From positions 1,358,767 to 1,422,766 of the forward strand of contig NZ_GL877879.1 of NCBI RefSeq assembly GCF_000194155.1: a stretch of 64,000 nt of DNA, written 5' to 3'. Of the stretch, positions 47,518 to 56,123 are shown one piece after another. A program made the position numbers and the translations under genes. The DNA is from Saccharopolyspora spinosa NRRL 18395 (GTDB taxonomy: Bacteria; Actinomycetota; Actinomycetes; Mycobacteriales; Pseudonocardiaceae). Position 1 is the stretch's first letter. Every line of letters begins with the position of its first letter. The notes below the pieces were generated by a model that made no database searches, was not told the origin of the DNA, and saw only the letters and a list, made by a program, of their open reading frames with translations.

Positions 47518-47670
47518 GTGACCGATCGCGACGCACACGACACCGAACAACCGCGCGCCGAACCGCCCCAACTGGCCGATCCGATCGTGGTCAGCGCTTT
47601 CGAGGGCTGGACCGGCGGGCTTTCCCAACCGCCGCGATCGCGCCGTCGCTTCGGAGGGAGGTTCGCGTGA
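47518..47670 (+). CDS. 50-residue leader ORF resembling the PAC2 N-terminus
   Basis: GTG 47518 opens an ORF whose PPQLADPIVVSAFEGWTG closely mimics the start of the downstream PAC2 protein (LPQLESPIVIAGFEGWND). It then runs into an Arg-rich tail and stops at 47668-47670, overlapping the PAC2 GTG as GTGA. The ribosome site of PAC2 lies inside this ORF. It is either a truncated tandem duplicate or a coupled leader peptide. No ribosome site is evident for the ORF itself. Confidence 0.5.
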   Translation: MTDRDAHDTEQPRAEPPQLADPIVVSAFEGWTGGLSQPPRSRRRFGGRFA

Positions 47671-48554
47671 GCGAGAAGCAAGACCTTCCCCAGCTTGAGA
47701 GCCCCATCGTCATAGCTGGTTTTGAGGGCTGGAACGATGCCGGCGACGCCGCCAGCTCCGCGATCGAGCACCTCCAGCTCATCTGGGACGCGACGCCGTT
47801 GAGCGAGATCGACCCGGACCCGTACTACGACTTCCAGGTCACCCGTCCGACGGTGAAGCTGGTGGACGGCATCACCCGCCAGGTCTCCTGGCCCACCACC
47901 CGGCTGACGGTCTGCCGCCCGCCCGGCTGCGATCACGACGTGGTGCTGGTGCACGGCATCGAGCCGAACATGCGCTGGCGGGCGTTCTGCGCCGAACTCG
48001 TGGAGCAGATCGAGCGGATCGGGGCCCGCACCGTGGTCACCCTCGGTGCGCTGCTCGCGGACGCTCCGCACACCCGGCCGGTGCCGGTCAGCGGCGCGGC
48101 CTACGACACCGACTCGGCGGCCCGGTACGGCCTGGAGCGCTCCCGCTACGAGGGCCCGACCGGGATCGTCGGGGTCTTCCAGGACGCCTGCGTGCAGGCC
48201 GGGATCCCGGCGATCTCGTTCTGGGCGGCGGTGCCGCACTACGTCTCGCAGCCGCCGTCGCCGAAGGCGACGCTGGCGCTGCTGCACCGGGTCGAGGACG
48301 CGCTCGACGTCGAGGTTCCGCTCGGCAATCTGCCGGAGCAGGCCGAGGAGTGGGAGCAGACCGTCAGCGAGATGGCGGAGGAGGACGAGGACGTCCGCAA
48401 CTACGTCCGCGCGCTGGAGGAGCGCGGGGACGCCGAGGTCAAGCTGACCGAGGCCAGCGGCGACGCGATCGCGGCGGAGTTCGAGCGCTACCTGCGCCGC
48501 CGCGGACCCGGCGGACCCGGCGGCAAGGGCCCGTTGGGGCCCGGCCCCGGCTGA
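47667..48554 (+). CDS. PAC2 family protein
   Basis: A 295-residue protein from GTG 47667, preceded by GGAGGGAGG. The PAC2 fold shows SPIVIAGFEGWNDAGDAASS, LVHGIEPNMRWRAFC, VVTLGALLADAPHTRPVPVS and ISFWAAVPHYVSQPPSP. PAC2 proteins in eukaryotes are proteasome-assembly chaperones; bacterial members (Mtb Rv2125) are of unknown role. Its presence near the proteasome genes may be coincidence. A terminator follows. Confidence 0.85.
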   Translation: MSEKQDLPQLESPIVIAGFEGWNDAGDAASSAIEHLQLIWDATPLSEIDPDPYYDFQVTRPTVKLVDGITRQVSWPTTRLTVCRPPGCDHDVVLVHGIEPNMRWRAFCAELVEQIERIGARTVVTLGALLADAPHTRPVPVSGAAYDTDSAARYGLERSRYEGPTGIVGVFQDACVQAGIPAISFWAAVPHYVSQPPSPKATLALLHRVEDALDVEVPLGNLPEQAEEWEQTVSEMAEEDEDVRNYVRALEERGDAEVKLTEASGDAIAAEFERYLRRRGPGGPGGKGPLGPGPG

Positions 48555-48575
48555 CCGGCGCGGCCGTTGGCAACC

Positions 48576-48618
48576 AATGGACTGGACCTTGACCCGCTCA
48601 ATGGTCTAGTCCATTTTT
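48576..48618 (+). terminator. Intrinsic terminator after PAC2
   Basis: AATGGACT (48576-48583) pairs with AGTCCATT (48608-48615) and the stem extends inward through a G-U pair and GACC/GGTC to 13 bp. A run of five T follows at 48614-48618. It is the most classical Rho-independent terminator in the window. Confidence 0.85.
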
Positions 48619-48726
48619 ATGCCTACCACGGCACCGAGTTCGCCGAGGCCCACGACGCCTACTGAACGCGACCGGGACGGAAGCCGGGATCCCGGCTTCC
48701 GTTCGCCGCGGTGTCGGTCAGCGGTT

Positions 48727-49962
48727 TCAGAGCTCGACGCCGAGGAGGGCGTCGACAGCGGTGCGGATCAGCTGTGGCGCGCCCCGGTCGGAGCCGCCGG
48801 AGGCCAGCGTCTCGTCGGCCCAGGCGTCGATCGCGCGCAGCGCCTGCTGGGTGTCCAGGTCGTCCGACAGCCGCTCGCGCAGCCGTGCGACGGCCGGCTC
48901 CGCTGCCGGAGCCGCATCCAGCGCAACGGCCTCCCGCCACCGGGCCAGGCGCGCGGAGCCGTTGATCAGCGCGTCATCCGTCCATGACCGGTCGGTGCGG
49001 TAGTGACCGTCCAGCAGTGCCAGCCGGATGGCCATCGGGTCCACCCGGTCGCCGCGCAGCCGGGACACGAACACCAGGTTGCCCTTGGACTTCGACATCT
49101 TCTCGCCGTCCAGGCCGATCATCCCGGCGTGCACGTAGTGCTTGGCGAACGGGAACTCGCCGGTCAGCGACTCGGCGTGCGCGGCGCTGAACTCGTGATG
49201 CGGGAAGATCAGGTCCGAGCCGCCGCCCTGGACGTCGAAACCGAGGCCGAGCCGGTTCAGCGCGATCACCGAACATTCCAGGTGCCAGCCCGGCCGACCG
49301 GCGCCGAGCTCGGACTCCCAGGACGGTTCGCCGTCGCGGGCCATCCGCCACAGCAGCGCGTCCAGCGGGTGCTCCTTGCCGGGCCGGTCGGGGTCTCCGC
49401 CGCGCTCGGCGAAGAAGTCGCGCATGGTCGCTTCGTCGTAGTTGGACTCGTAGCCGAAGTTGCCGGAGGCCTGGTGCCGGAAGTAGATGTCGGGGTGCTC
49501 GCCGTCGACCCGGTAGGCCGCACCCGAGGCCAGCAGCTTGCCGATCGCCTCGACGATCTCCGGGATGGACTCGACCGCGCCGACGAAGTCGGCCGGCGGC
49601 ACCACCCGCAGCGCCTCCATGTCCTCGCGGAACAGCGCGGTCTCGCGCATCGCGAGTACGATCCAGTCCTCACGGTCGCGCTCGGCGCGCTCCAACAGCG
49701 GGTCGTCGATGTCGGTGACGTTCTGCACGTAGTGCACCTGGTGACCGTTGTCCAGCCAAACCCGGTGGACCAGGTCGAACGCCAGGTACGTCGCGGCGTG
49801 GCCGAGATGGGTCGCGTCATACGGTGTGATGCCGCAGACGTACATCCTCGCGACGGGCCCGGGTTCGGTGGGCCTGACCTCACCGGCGGCGGTGTCGAAG
49901 AGGTGCAGCGGGCTGGGCGTGCCCGGCACCTGAGGCACGGGAACCGATGACCAGGGTTGCAT
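48727..49962 (-). CDS. mshC: Cysteine:1-D-myo-inosityl 2-amino-2-deoxy-alpha-D-glucopyranoside ligase MshC
   Basis: A 411-residue cysteinyl-tRNA-synthetase paralog for mycothiol synthesis. [16 protein letters not shown] contains Cys43 and the HIGH-like HLGH (52-55). Cys230 and the following [10 protein letters not shown] complete the zinc site. KMSKSKGN starts at 288. Against CysS it is shorter and lacks the anticodon-binding domain, and the THLGHA motif is the MshC form. ATG 49962 starts [14 protein letters not shown]. It makes Cys-GlcN-Ins, the mycothiol precursor. Confidence 0.93.
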   Translation of the reverse strand: MQPWSSVPVPQVPGTPSPLHLFDTAAGEVRPTEPGPVARMYVCGITPYDATHLGHAATYLAFDLVHRVWLDNGHQVHYVQNVTDIDDPLLERAERDREDWIVLAMRETALFREDMEALRVVPPADFVGAVESIPEIVEAIGKLLASGAAYRVDGEHPDIYFRHQASGNFGYESNYDEATMRDFFAERGGDPDRPGKEHPLDALLWRMARDGEPSWESELGAGRPGWHLECSVIALNRLGLGFDVQGGGSDLIFPHHEFSAAHAESLTGEFPFAKHYVHAGMIGLDGEKMSKSKGNLVFVSRLRGDRVDPMAIRLALLDGHYRTDRSWTDDALINGSARLARWREAVALDAAPAAEPAVARLRERLSDDLDTQQALRAIDAWADETLASGGSDRGAPQLIRTAVDALLGVEL

Positions 49963-50506
49963 GCATCCGACCTTAAACGTCCGAGGCGGGTGGACGCCCC
50001 CGACCGGACCATCGGCCGTATCACATAGTGGGAAGATCGGCGACTTCTCGAATCCCCACCGAGCGAAAAAATCTTTACCAAAACAAGCTACATTCAAGTT
50101 AACAACTAACCGAACTCGTCTCGGCAAAAGATCAATTAGCAGAGCGGAAAAATCGTACTAAACAACGCATAACCACCCATTCAGATCATCCGAATTCGTC
50201 ACTTCGCGACGCCGGTGCCGAGGTGGGATCATTCCCTTTAGAAGTCGAATATTCGCACGTCAGAGGCTTGGCAACGGCTCAGGAAACCGGACTGAAAAGT
50301 CAAATCGGACAGTCGTAACGCAATCAGATCTTCACCCGAATGGCTGGACATGGACATCCCGCTAAGTATGATCAAGGCCCAGACGAGAGAACGCGAACGC
50401 GAATTCGCGACACGGTGAGTTGATCGGCAGAGAACCGACAATTCGCGCAGACCCCGACAGCCGGGTGAAAACCATCCGGCTCCGGCGAAGCAGGTGGAGG
50501 CGATCG
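49963..50506. other. AT-rich intergenic region between mshC and proV
   Basis: About 540 bp without a convincing gene. From roughly 50060 to 50400 the composition is far more AT-rich than the surroundings. The stretch must hold the mshC promoter to the left and the osmoprotectant operon promoter to the right. I see no clear dyad or terminator. Confidence 0.5.
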
Positions 50507-51571
50507 GTGACATCGGTACGCGTGGAGCGGCTCTACAAGATCTTCGGGCCACAGCCGACGGAGCTGGTTCGCCGCCTGGAGGCAGGAGCCGACCAGGAAG
50601 AGATAAAGGCGGCGGGCGCCACCGCCGCGGTGGTAGACGCGTCGTTCGAAGTCGGAGAGGGCGAGACCTTCGTCGTGATGGGGCTGTCCGGCTCCGGCAA
50701 GTCGACGCTGATCCGCATGCTCAACGGGCTGCTCACGCCCACCTCCGGCCAGGTACTCGTCGACGGCGAGGACATCACCGGGATGTCCGCCCCGGCGCTG
50801 CGCGCGATGCGCCAGCAAAAGATGAGCATGGTATTCCAGCACTTCGCCCTGTTCCCGCACCGCACCGTGCTGGACAACGCCGGCTACGGCCTGCAGATCC
50901 GGGGCACTAGCAAGTCCGAGATCAATGAGCAGGCACGCGAGGCGCTGAGCCTGGTCGGCCTGGAGGGATGGGAGGAGCGCTACCCCCAGCAGCTCTCCGG
51001 CGGCATGCGGCAACGCGTCGGACTCGCCCGCGCCTTAGCCGCCCAGACCGACGTACTTCTGATGGACGAGGCGTTCAGCGCGCTGGACCCACTGATCAAG
51101 CGGGAGATGCAGGACCAGCTTTTGAACCTGAACGCGAAGCTCGGCAAGACCATCATCTTCATCACCCACGACCTCAACGAGGCGATGCGGCTAGGTGACC
51201 GCGTCGCGATGATGCGGGCGGGGCGGATCGTGCAGGTCGGCACCGCCGAGCAGATCCTCAACGAGCCAGCCGACGACTACGTCGCCACCTTCGTCAAGGA
51301 CGTCGACCGCAGCCGGGTGCTCACCGCGGCGTCCATCGTCGAGCCGCAGGCCACGGCCCCTCCAGGGGAGGATCCGGTGCCCTCCGACACGCCGATGGCG
51401 GACCTGTTCACCAGGATGAGCGCCCGCGCGGTCCCGGTTCCCGTGGTCGACGAGCAGCAGCGGGTGCTCGGCGTGGTCACCCCGGCTGCGGTGTTCAAGG
51501 CGCTGTGCCGGGAGGTTCCGGCGGTCGGCGACGGCGAACACGCCGAGATCGAGGAGGCGTCCGATGTCTAA
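50507..51571 (+). CDS. proV: Glycine betaine/proline ABC transporter, ATP-binding subunit
   Basis: A 354-residue ATPase from GTG 50507, with GGAGG six bases upstream. Walker A GLSGSGKS (59-66), Q-loop FQHFALFPHRTV, signature LSGGMRQRVGLARALA and Walker B LLMDEAFSALDPL are visible. The C-terminal 120 residues include a CBS module (VPVVDEQQRVLGVVTPAAV), which senses ionic strength in OpuA. The N-terminal VERLYKIFGPQPTELVRRL is typical of ProV/OpuAA. It overlaps proW by eight bases. Confidence 0.93.
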   Translation: MTSVRVERLYKIFGPQPTELVRRLEAGADQEEIKAAGATAAVVDASFEVGEGETFVVMGLSGSGKSTLIRMLNGLLTPTSGQVLVDGEDITGMSAPALRAMRQQKMSMVFQHFALFPHRTVLDNAGYGLQIRGTSKSEINEQAREALSLVGLEGWEERYPQQLSGGMRQRVGLARALAAQTDVLLMDEAFSALDPLIKREMQDQLLNLNAKLGKTIIFITHDLNEAMRLGDRVAMMRAGRIVQVGTAEQILNEPADDYVATFVKDVDRSRVLTAASIVEPQATAPPGEDPVPSDTPMADLFTRMSARAVPVPVVDEQQRVLGVVTPAAVFKALCREVPAVGDGEHAEIEEASDV

Positions 51572-52460
51572 TGCGTTCCTCCACGCCGCCCAGTTCGAGC
51601 TGCCGCGGATCCCCATCGGCGACATGTTCACGAGCCTGGTCAACTGGCTGAACAACAACATCGGCCCGTTGTTCGACTTCATCATCCTGGTGGTGGAATC
51701 GGCCGTTACGGGCCTTACCTACGCGTTAACCTTCCTGCCCGATCTGGGCATGGTGCTGCTGTTCGCGGCGCTGGGGCTGTGGCTGCGCAGCTGGCGGTTC
51801 GCGCTGTTCAGCCTGATCGGCTTCGGTTTGATCGCGAGCATGCGGGAGTTCACCGCCGCGATGCAGACCCTGTCGCTGGTGCTGGTGGCCAGCGTGATCG
51901 CGGTCCTGATCGGCATCCCGCTGGGAGTCTGGGCGGCGCGCAGCGCCCGGGTCAGCATGGTCGTGCGGCCGGTGTTGGACCTGATGCAGACCATGCCGGC
52001 CTTCGTCTACCTGATCCCGGCGATCCTGTTCTTCAACATCGGGACAACGCCGGGCGTGGTGGCGACCGTGGTCTTCTCGCTGCCACCGGGGGTCCGCCTC
52101 ACCGAACTGGGCATCCGGCAGGTGGACAAGGAGGTCGTCGAGGCCGGCGAGGCGTTCGGCGCGCCGGAGCGCAAGATCCTCACCGGCATCCAGCTGCCGC
52201 TGGCGATGCCGTCGATCATGGCGGGGATCAACCAGGTGATCATGTTGTCGCTGTCGATGGTGGTCATCGCCGGCATGGTCGGCGCGCAGGGACTGGGGAC
52301 CGACATCTACCAGGCGGTCACCCGGGTTCAGCTCAGCCTCGGCTTCGAGGCAGGCCTGTCGGTGGTGATCCTCGCGGTCTACCTGGACCGGATCACAGCC
52401 GTGCTGTCGGACCGCTCGCCGGTCGCGCGGGCGGAGCGCAAGGCGGCCCGGACCGGATGA
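51564..52460 (+). CDS. proW: Glycine betaine/proline ABC transporter, permease
   Basis: A 298-residue membrane protein with six or so helices and the BPD-transp EAA loop (EAGEAFGAPERKILTGIQLP). The segment ARVSMVVRPVLDLMQTMPAF is typical of ProW/OpuAB. ATG 51564 overlaps the proV stop. It forms the channel for compatible-solute uptake. Confidence 0.93.
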   Translation: MSNAFLHAAQFELPRIPIGDMFTSLVNWLNNNIGPLFDFIILVVESAVTGLTYALTFLPDLGMVLLFAALGLWLRSWRFALFSLIGFGLIASMREFTAAMQTLSLVLVASVIAVLIGIPLGVWAARSARVSMVVRPVLDLMQTMPAFVYLIPAILFFNIGTTPGVVATVVFSLPPGVRLTELGIRQVDKEVVEAGEAFGAPERKILTGIQLPLAMPSIMAGINQVIMLSLSMVVIAGMVGAQGLGTDIYQAVTRVQLSLGFEAGLSVVILAVYLDRITAVLSDRSPVARAERKAARTG

Positions 52461-52486
52461 CGTTTTCGCAGAAAGGCAGGGCAGGA

Positions 52487-53386
52487 ATGTTCACCGGAAG
52501 AAGATCAAGACGCCTTCTCGCTCTCTTCGCCGCGCTGGTCGCGCTGGTGGCGGTGGCCGCGGGGTGCGGCGGTCGCTCGGCGCAGACCGGCCAGCAGGCG
52601 AAGGCGATCAACATCGGCTTCATCGCGTGGGACGAGGACATCGCGGTCACCCACCTCTACAAGGTGCTGCTGGAGCAGAAGGGCTACAAGGTCAACGCCC
52701 AGGAGCTGGAGGCCGGCCCGATGTACGCCGGGCTCGCGCAGGGCAACATCGACCTGTTCCTGGACAGTTGGCTGCCGGAGACGCACGCCGACTACTGGAA
52801 GCAGTACGGCCCGCAGCTGGAGGACCTCAACGTCTGGTACGACCAGGCGACGCTGAACCTCGCGGTGCCCAAGTACATGACGGACGTGAACTCGATCGCC
52901 GACCTCAAGGGCAGGGGCGCGGAGTTCAACGGCATGATCACCGGCATCGACCCGGGCGCCGGGCTCACCCGCATCACCAAGGACAACGTGATCCCGGCCT
53001 ACGGGCTCGGCGGCGAGTTCACCCTGCAGACCTCGTCGACGACCGCGATGCTGGCCTCCTTGGAGAAGGCGACCAAGGAGCAGAAGCCGATCGTGGTCAC
53101 GCTGTGGCACCCGCACTGGGCCTACGCCCGGTACCCGATCAAGGACCTGCAGGATCCGCTGGGTGCGATGGGCAAGGCCGAGCAGATCCACGCGATCGGC
53201 CGCAAGAACTTCAGCCAGGACTTCCCCGAGGTCACCGAGATGGTGAAGAAGTTCAAGCTGGACGACGTCCAGCTCGCGTCGCTGGAGAACGCGATCAACA
53301 GCGCGGAGAAGGGCAAGGAGGACGACGCCGCGCGGAAGTGGGCGTCGGAGAATCAGGCCGTGGTGGCCAACTTCTTCACCCCCTGA
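52487..53386 (+). CDS. proX: Glycine betaine/proline ABC transporter, substrate-binding lipoprotein
   Basis: A 299-residue OpuAC-type binding protein. The signal sequence RRLLALFAALVALVAVAAGC ends in the lipobox VAAGC, so it is a lipoprotein anchored outside. NIGFIAWDEDIAVTHLYKVL, LDSWLPETHADYW and VTLWHPHWAYARY give the aromatic residues expected of a betaine box. ATG 52487 is chosen; ATG 52457 overlapping proW is the alternative. It ends the osmoprotectant operon. Confidence 0.92.
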   Translation: MFTGRRSRRLLALFAALVALVAVAAGCGGRSAQTGQQAKAINIGFIAWDEDIAVTHLYKVLLEQKGYKVNAQELEAGPMYAGLAQGNIDLFLDSWLPETHADYWKQYGPQLEDLNVWYDQATLNLAVPKYMTDVNSIADLKGRGAEFNGMITGIDPGAGLTRITKDNVIPAYGLGGEFTLQTSSTTAMLASLEKATKEQKPIVVTLWHPHWAYARYPIKDLQDPLGAMGKAEQIHAIGRKNFSQDFPEVTEMVKKFKLDDVQLASLENAINSAEKGKEDDAARKWASENQAVVANFFTP

Positions 53387-53397
53387 GCCAACCGCGA

Positions 53398-53433
53398 GCG
53401 GAAGGCCGGTGGGCGCGACCACCGGCCTTCCGC
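53398..53433 (+). terminator. Terminator of the osmoprotectant operon
   Basis: GCGGAAGGCCGGTGG (53398-53412) pairs perfectly over 15 bp with 53419-53433 across a GCGCGA loop, 11 bp after the proX stop. Confidence 0.88.
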
Positions 53434-53501
53434 GTTGCTGCTACTGGGGTTACCGGATCCCGTCGATCAGGCGGCGTCCCACGTAAGCCGCAGCTGCTGG
53501 T

Positions 53502-53556
53502 TGAAGCGAACGGACCGTTCACGCCAATAGACGGCACAAACGGTCCGTTCGCTTCA
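53502..53556. repeat. Perfect 18-bp inverted repeat with internal palindromes
   Basis: TGAAGCGAACGGACCGTT (53502-53519) and its exact complement (53539-53556) flank a 19-base loop. Each arm contains AACGG(A/T)CCGTT, itself a dyad. It lies between the convergent proX and DUF397 genes, beyond the proX terminator. It may be a second terminator, a repetitive hairpin element or paired operators. Confidence 0.75.
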
Positions 53557-53611
53557 TCCACCCATCACCGGCAATGCCACGACCTGCTGCACCACATCCA
53601 AAACAGCCTCT

Positions 53612-53887
53612 TCAGGCAGTCATGCGAGGTCGAACCGCCAAGGCCTTGATGGCGGCGACGAAGCTCCCCCACCGAGCCCCACCGAACCAAAGCTCCGGCC
53701 CACCAGGATTCTTCGAGTCCCGAGCCCCGACGACCTCGTCAGCCAAGGCGACCTCGACGCATTCGCCGTTGTTCGTGCTATAACTGGACTTCCGCCAGCC
53801 AGCTGCATCGGCGGTCGCGAACGCAACCTCGACACAGACTCCGTTGTTCGCGCTGTAGCTCGACTTTCTCCAGACTGGGGCGGACAC
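53612..53887 (-). CDS. DUF397 protein with tandem duplicated N-terminal unit
   Basis: A 91-residue protein from GTG 53887, just after CCGGAGGGACACC. The DUF397 motif appears twice: WRKSSYSANNGVCVEVA and WRKSSYSTNNGECVEVA. Only the second copy runs on into VGARDSKNPGGPELWFG and the closing helix. Ordinary DUF397 proteins have one copy. They pair with XRE/DUF5753 regulators, whose decayed gene lies directly upstream here. Confidence 0.8.
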   Translation of the reverse strand: MSAPVWRKSSYSANNGVCVEVAFATADAAGWRKSSYSTNNGECVEVALADEVVGARDSKNPGGPELWFGGARWGSFVAAIKALAVRPRMTA

Positions 53888-53900
53888 GGTGTCCCTCCGG

Positions 53901-54402
53901 CTACGTCTCGGACATCAATGCTTTCACGAATTCAACCGATTCAGCGGGTTCAAGCGCGTTCGCTGTGGTTCTGTCGGACGAAACCTGTCGCAGCGGTCAC
54001 GGCTTGGGCATAGTCCTCCGTCTGCATCATCCTCGGTAGGACCGTTGGCTCGTACAAGGACTCCGAGTCTGCCAGCCCTTCCAAACCGACAAAGGTCTTC
54101 AACCAGTCCGGCACCACATGCGCCCAGGGCGCCCACCAGGACTTGGAATCACCTCGGCCGCTCAGGGACGCCAACCGGTCGACGGTTCGCTCGTCCGCGC
54201 CGCAAGCCCGCAGCGCTGTAGCGATGTCGTCGAGGTGCTGTTGGTAGCGACCACTTTCCATGTGGCCGAGCTTCGGCTTGGTGATGCCGGTTGCCGTCGC
54301 AAGTTCCGGCAACATGAGTCCGGCATGCTTGCGGTACGCGGAGAGTTCCACGCCGATCAGCCACCGCAGCACGGACGGGTCGTTTCGCCCTGACACCAGC
54401 AC
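53901..54402 (-). pseudogene. XRE/DUF5753 regulator with an internal deletion
   Basis: From GTG 54402 the HTH is intact (LSAYRKHAGLMLPELATATG, ITKPKLGHMESGRYQ) and DUF5753 begins (VLPRMMQTEDYAQAV), but the frame stops at 53950 after about 150 residues. A family-typical end (ALEPAESVEFVKALMSET) is found in another frame up to a stop at 53901. About 110 residues of DUF5753 are therefore missing. The regulator is probably non-functional, or works as an isolated HTH. Confidence 0.75.
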
Positions 54403-54490
54403 ACCTCACGTAAATCGCCGATCGTCACGCATCGTTCCCGGCGCGAACACAAGCTGTCACACCAGCCAATTGAGCATCCATTCCGCGATA

Positions 54491-55102
54491 CTATTTCCGA
54501 AGATGCTGGGGGATATCTTTTGCAGCCTTGGTCAATGCTACATGGATTGCCTCTCGCCCCAAGCCAGTCGCCCCCTGCTGTGACTCGCCCGAGCCTTGGT
54601 AGCGCAACTCAACGATGACATTTCCGGTACGGAATGTGAGGGATCCATTCGCATCGTTAAAATTGCCATATGCTTCGTCACCGATCCCGTCGATCGAATC
54701 ACTGTCGGCCACACCTTGGCGGTTGCGCCCAGCAGCGAAGGAGTCACTGGCCATCTGGACGCCACCCACATCCTGTTGACTGGGGAGCCTCTCGTACAGG
54801 TAGAGCGTCACAGACAGCCCCAGGTCGCTAGGGGTAACGCCTTGCAGAGGTGGAACTGGGGCATTGTCCGCGCTGTATTGCCATTGGCAGGATTTACCCG
54901 TTTTGGCGTCGGCCGACCTGCTGCGACCAGGTGTGCCGCCGACGATTTCCTGAATAGTTTGCCGACTGAGCACTTCGCAGGCATCCGGTAGCGACAAGAA
55001 GGGGTCTGGCGCAGCAGCAGGAGGAGGTGTGCCACACGCGCCGAGCAGCAGTGCTCCTACCATGCCGAATGAAAGCCCAAATCGAGCAGCAATCTTCCGC
55101 AT
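54491..55102 (-). CDS. DUF3558-type lipoprotein
   Basis: A 203-residue lipoprotein. The signal peptide LSFGMVGALLLGAC ends in lipobox LGAC, followed by a Pro/Ala linker (GTPPPAAAPDP). The domain has LPDACEVLSRQTIQEIVGG and KSCQWQYS with the conserved Cys pair, and GDEAYGNFNDANGSLTFR. DUF3558 proteins in Pseudonocardiaceae often lie in type VII secretion-like operons. It is the last gene of the operon starting at 56740. Confidence 0.8.
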   Translation of the reverse strand: MRKIAARFGLSFGMVGALLLGACGTPPPAAAPDPFLSLPDACEVLSRQTIQEIVGGTPGRSRSADAKTGKSCQWQYSADNAPVPPLQGVTPSDLGLSVTLYLYERLPSQQDVGGVQMASDSFAAGRNRQGVADSDSIDGIGDEAYGNFNDANGSLTFRTGNVIVELRYQGSGESQQGATGLGREAIHVALTKAAKDIPQHLRK

Positions 55103-55106
55103 GCCT

Positions 55107-55775
55107 TTACTTCCTTTTCCGGACTTCCCAGCCGTCGGCGTCGACGGATGACATCGGAATCGTCTCAGGAACCTTCAACTCCGTGATCTCAAATTTTAAA
55201 TCTTGACCGGAACGTCGATATTCTGAAATAACGGCATTGACTTCGGTGACAACATTTCCAACACTGTCAATAAATGATGCGATCGCATTGGCAACCGGCT
55301 CCGCTACACCAAAGAAAGCTTCTTTAATGTTCGCAATTATGCCGCCAGTGGCGCGGACGATAATGGTCGCACAGTCAACAAGAAAACGAATCGCTTTGTT
55401 GTACAAATCCGTCATTGTTGCCGCGATATCCTGAAGATGATCCTTCATCTTCCCGAACACTTGCGCAGCCGTGTTGAATACTTTTTCGAGATGGTCCACG
55501 TATATGCTATAACTATCATATGCAGAACCCTCCCAGTACGCCTTGAGGTCGGCCCTAGAATTCGTTATTGAATCGATTGAATCATCGATCGCCCGCTTCG
55601 CTTTATCACCCCAAGCGTCGATACGAGCACCGATGTTCTCTGGGTGACCGAACAAGTCGCGAATCGTATCTATAATCTTAGAGACAGCTTCCAGCCCAAG
55701 CTTTTTCGCATACTCCAACACTCTTTGCGCCGCGTCCTCCGGAAACGGCGCAAGGGGCTCAAACGTGACGGTCAC
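55107..55775 (-). CDS. WXG-containing helical protein, candidate type VII secretion substrate
   Basis: A 222-residue, mostly helical protein with low-GC codons. ADLKAYWEGSAYDSYSIYVD places a WxG turn at residues 81-83 between two long helices, as in WXG100/LXG-type substrates. A hydrophobic middle (IIVRATGGIIANIKEAFFGV) and a short beta-rich end follow. It could be secreted or be a pore-forming effector; that is inference. It lies 24 bp after the ESX-like gene and 4 bp before the lipoprotein gene. Confidence 0.6.
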   Translation of the reverse strand: MTVTFEPLAPFPEDAAQRVLEYAKKLGLEAVSKIIDTIRDLFGHPENIGARIDAWGDKAKRAIDDSIDSITNSRADLKAYWEGSAYDSYSIYVDHLEKVFNTAAQVFGKMKDHLQDIAATMTDLYNKAIRFLVDCATIIVRATGGIIANIKEAFFGVAEPVANAIASFIDSVGNVVTEVNAVISEYRRSGQDLKFEITELKVPETIPMSSVDADGWEVRKRK

Positions 55776-55799
55776 AGCATTCCTTCCTCTGCGGCGAAG

Positions 55800-56123
55800 T
55801 CACTGATTGATATCGTCTTTCAGGTACCCGAACTGCTCGTAATACTCGACGTCTCGGCTTTCGTAGTCGTCAGCCACTGCTTTCAGGCTGTCGCCTGCCT
55901 TTTCGAGGACTTCTTGGCCTTTCTTGAGGCGTTCCAGGGCGTCATCGAGTGCCAGGTTGTGGCTCCTGGTTGCCCCGGAAGGCCCGCCAAGGAGTCCGAG
56001 GTCATCCTCGTTGAGATCCTTACCAGTCAGCGCCTGAAGAGCTTCACCCCAAGCGTCGGCAGCGTCGTAGAGGAACTTGACGTTCTTGCGCAACGCTTCG
56101 GGGACGACTGTGTAGTCGCTCAT
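55800..56123 (-). CDS. ESX-type (EspC/WXG100-like) small helical protein
   Basis: A 107-residue helical protein starting MSDYTVVPEALRKNVKFLYD, with AADAWGEALQAL and a second helix ending VADDYESRDVEYYEQF. The size and the YxxxD/E-type C-terminal motif resemble type VII secretion targets of the EspC family. Its ATG overlaps the YbaB-like stop (TGATG), so they are co-translated. Confidence 0.6.
   Translation of the reverse strand: MSDYTVVPEALRKNVKFLYDAADAWGEALQALTGKDLNEDDLGLLGGPSGATRSHNLALDDALERLKKGQEVLEKAGDSLKAVADDYESRDVEYYEQFGYLKDDINQ

Noticed and set aside
48616-48664. A short plus-strand frame encoding FYAYHGTEFAEAHDAY after the PAC2 terminator
   Set aside because: It has no start or ribosome site and follows directly on the terminator; at most a fragment, too short to assign.
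48727-49962. Cysteinyl-tRNA synthetase (cysS)
   Set aside because: The protein is about 50 residues shorter than CysS, lacks the anticodon domain and carries the MshC-type motif at the HIGH site.
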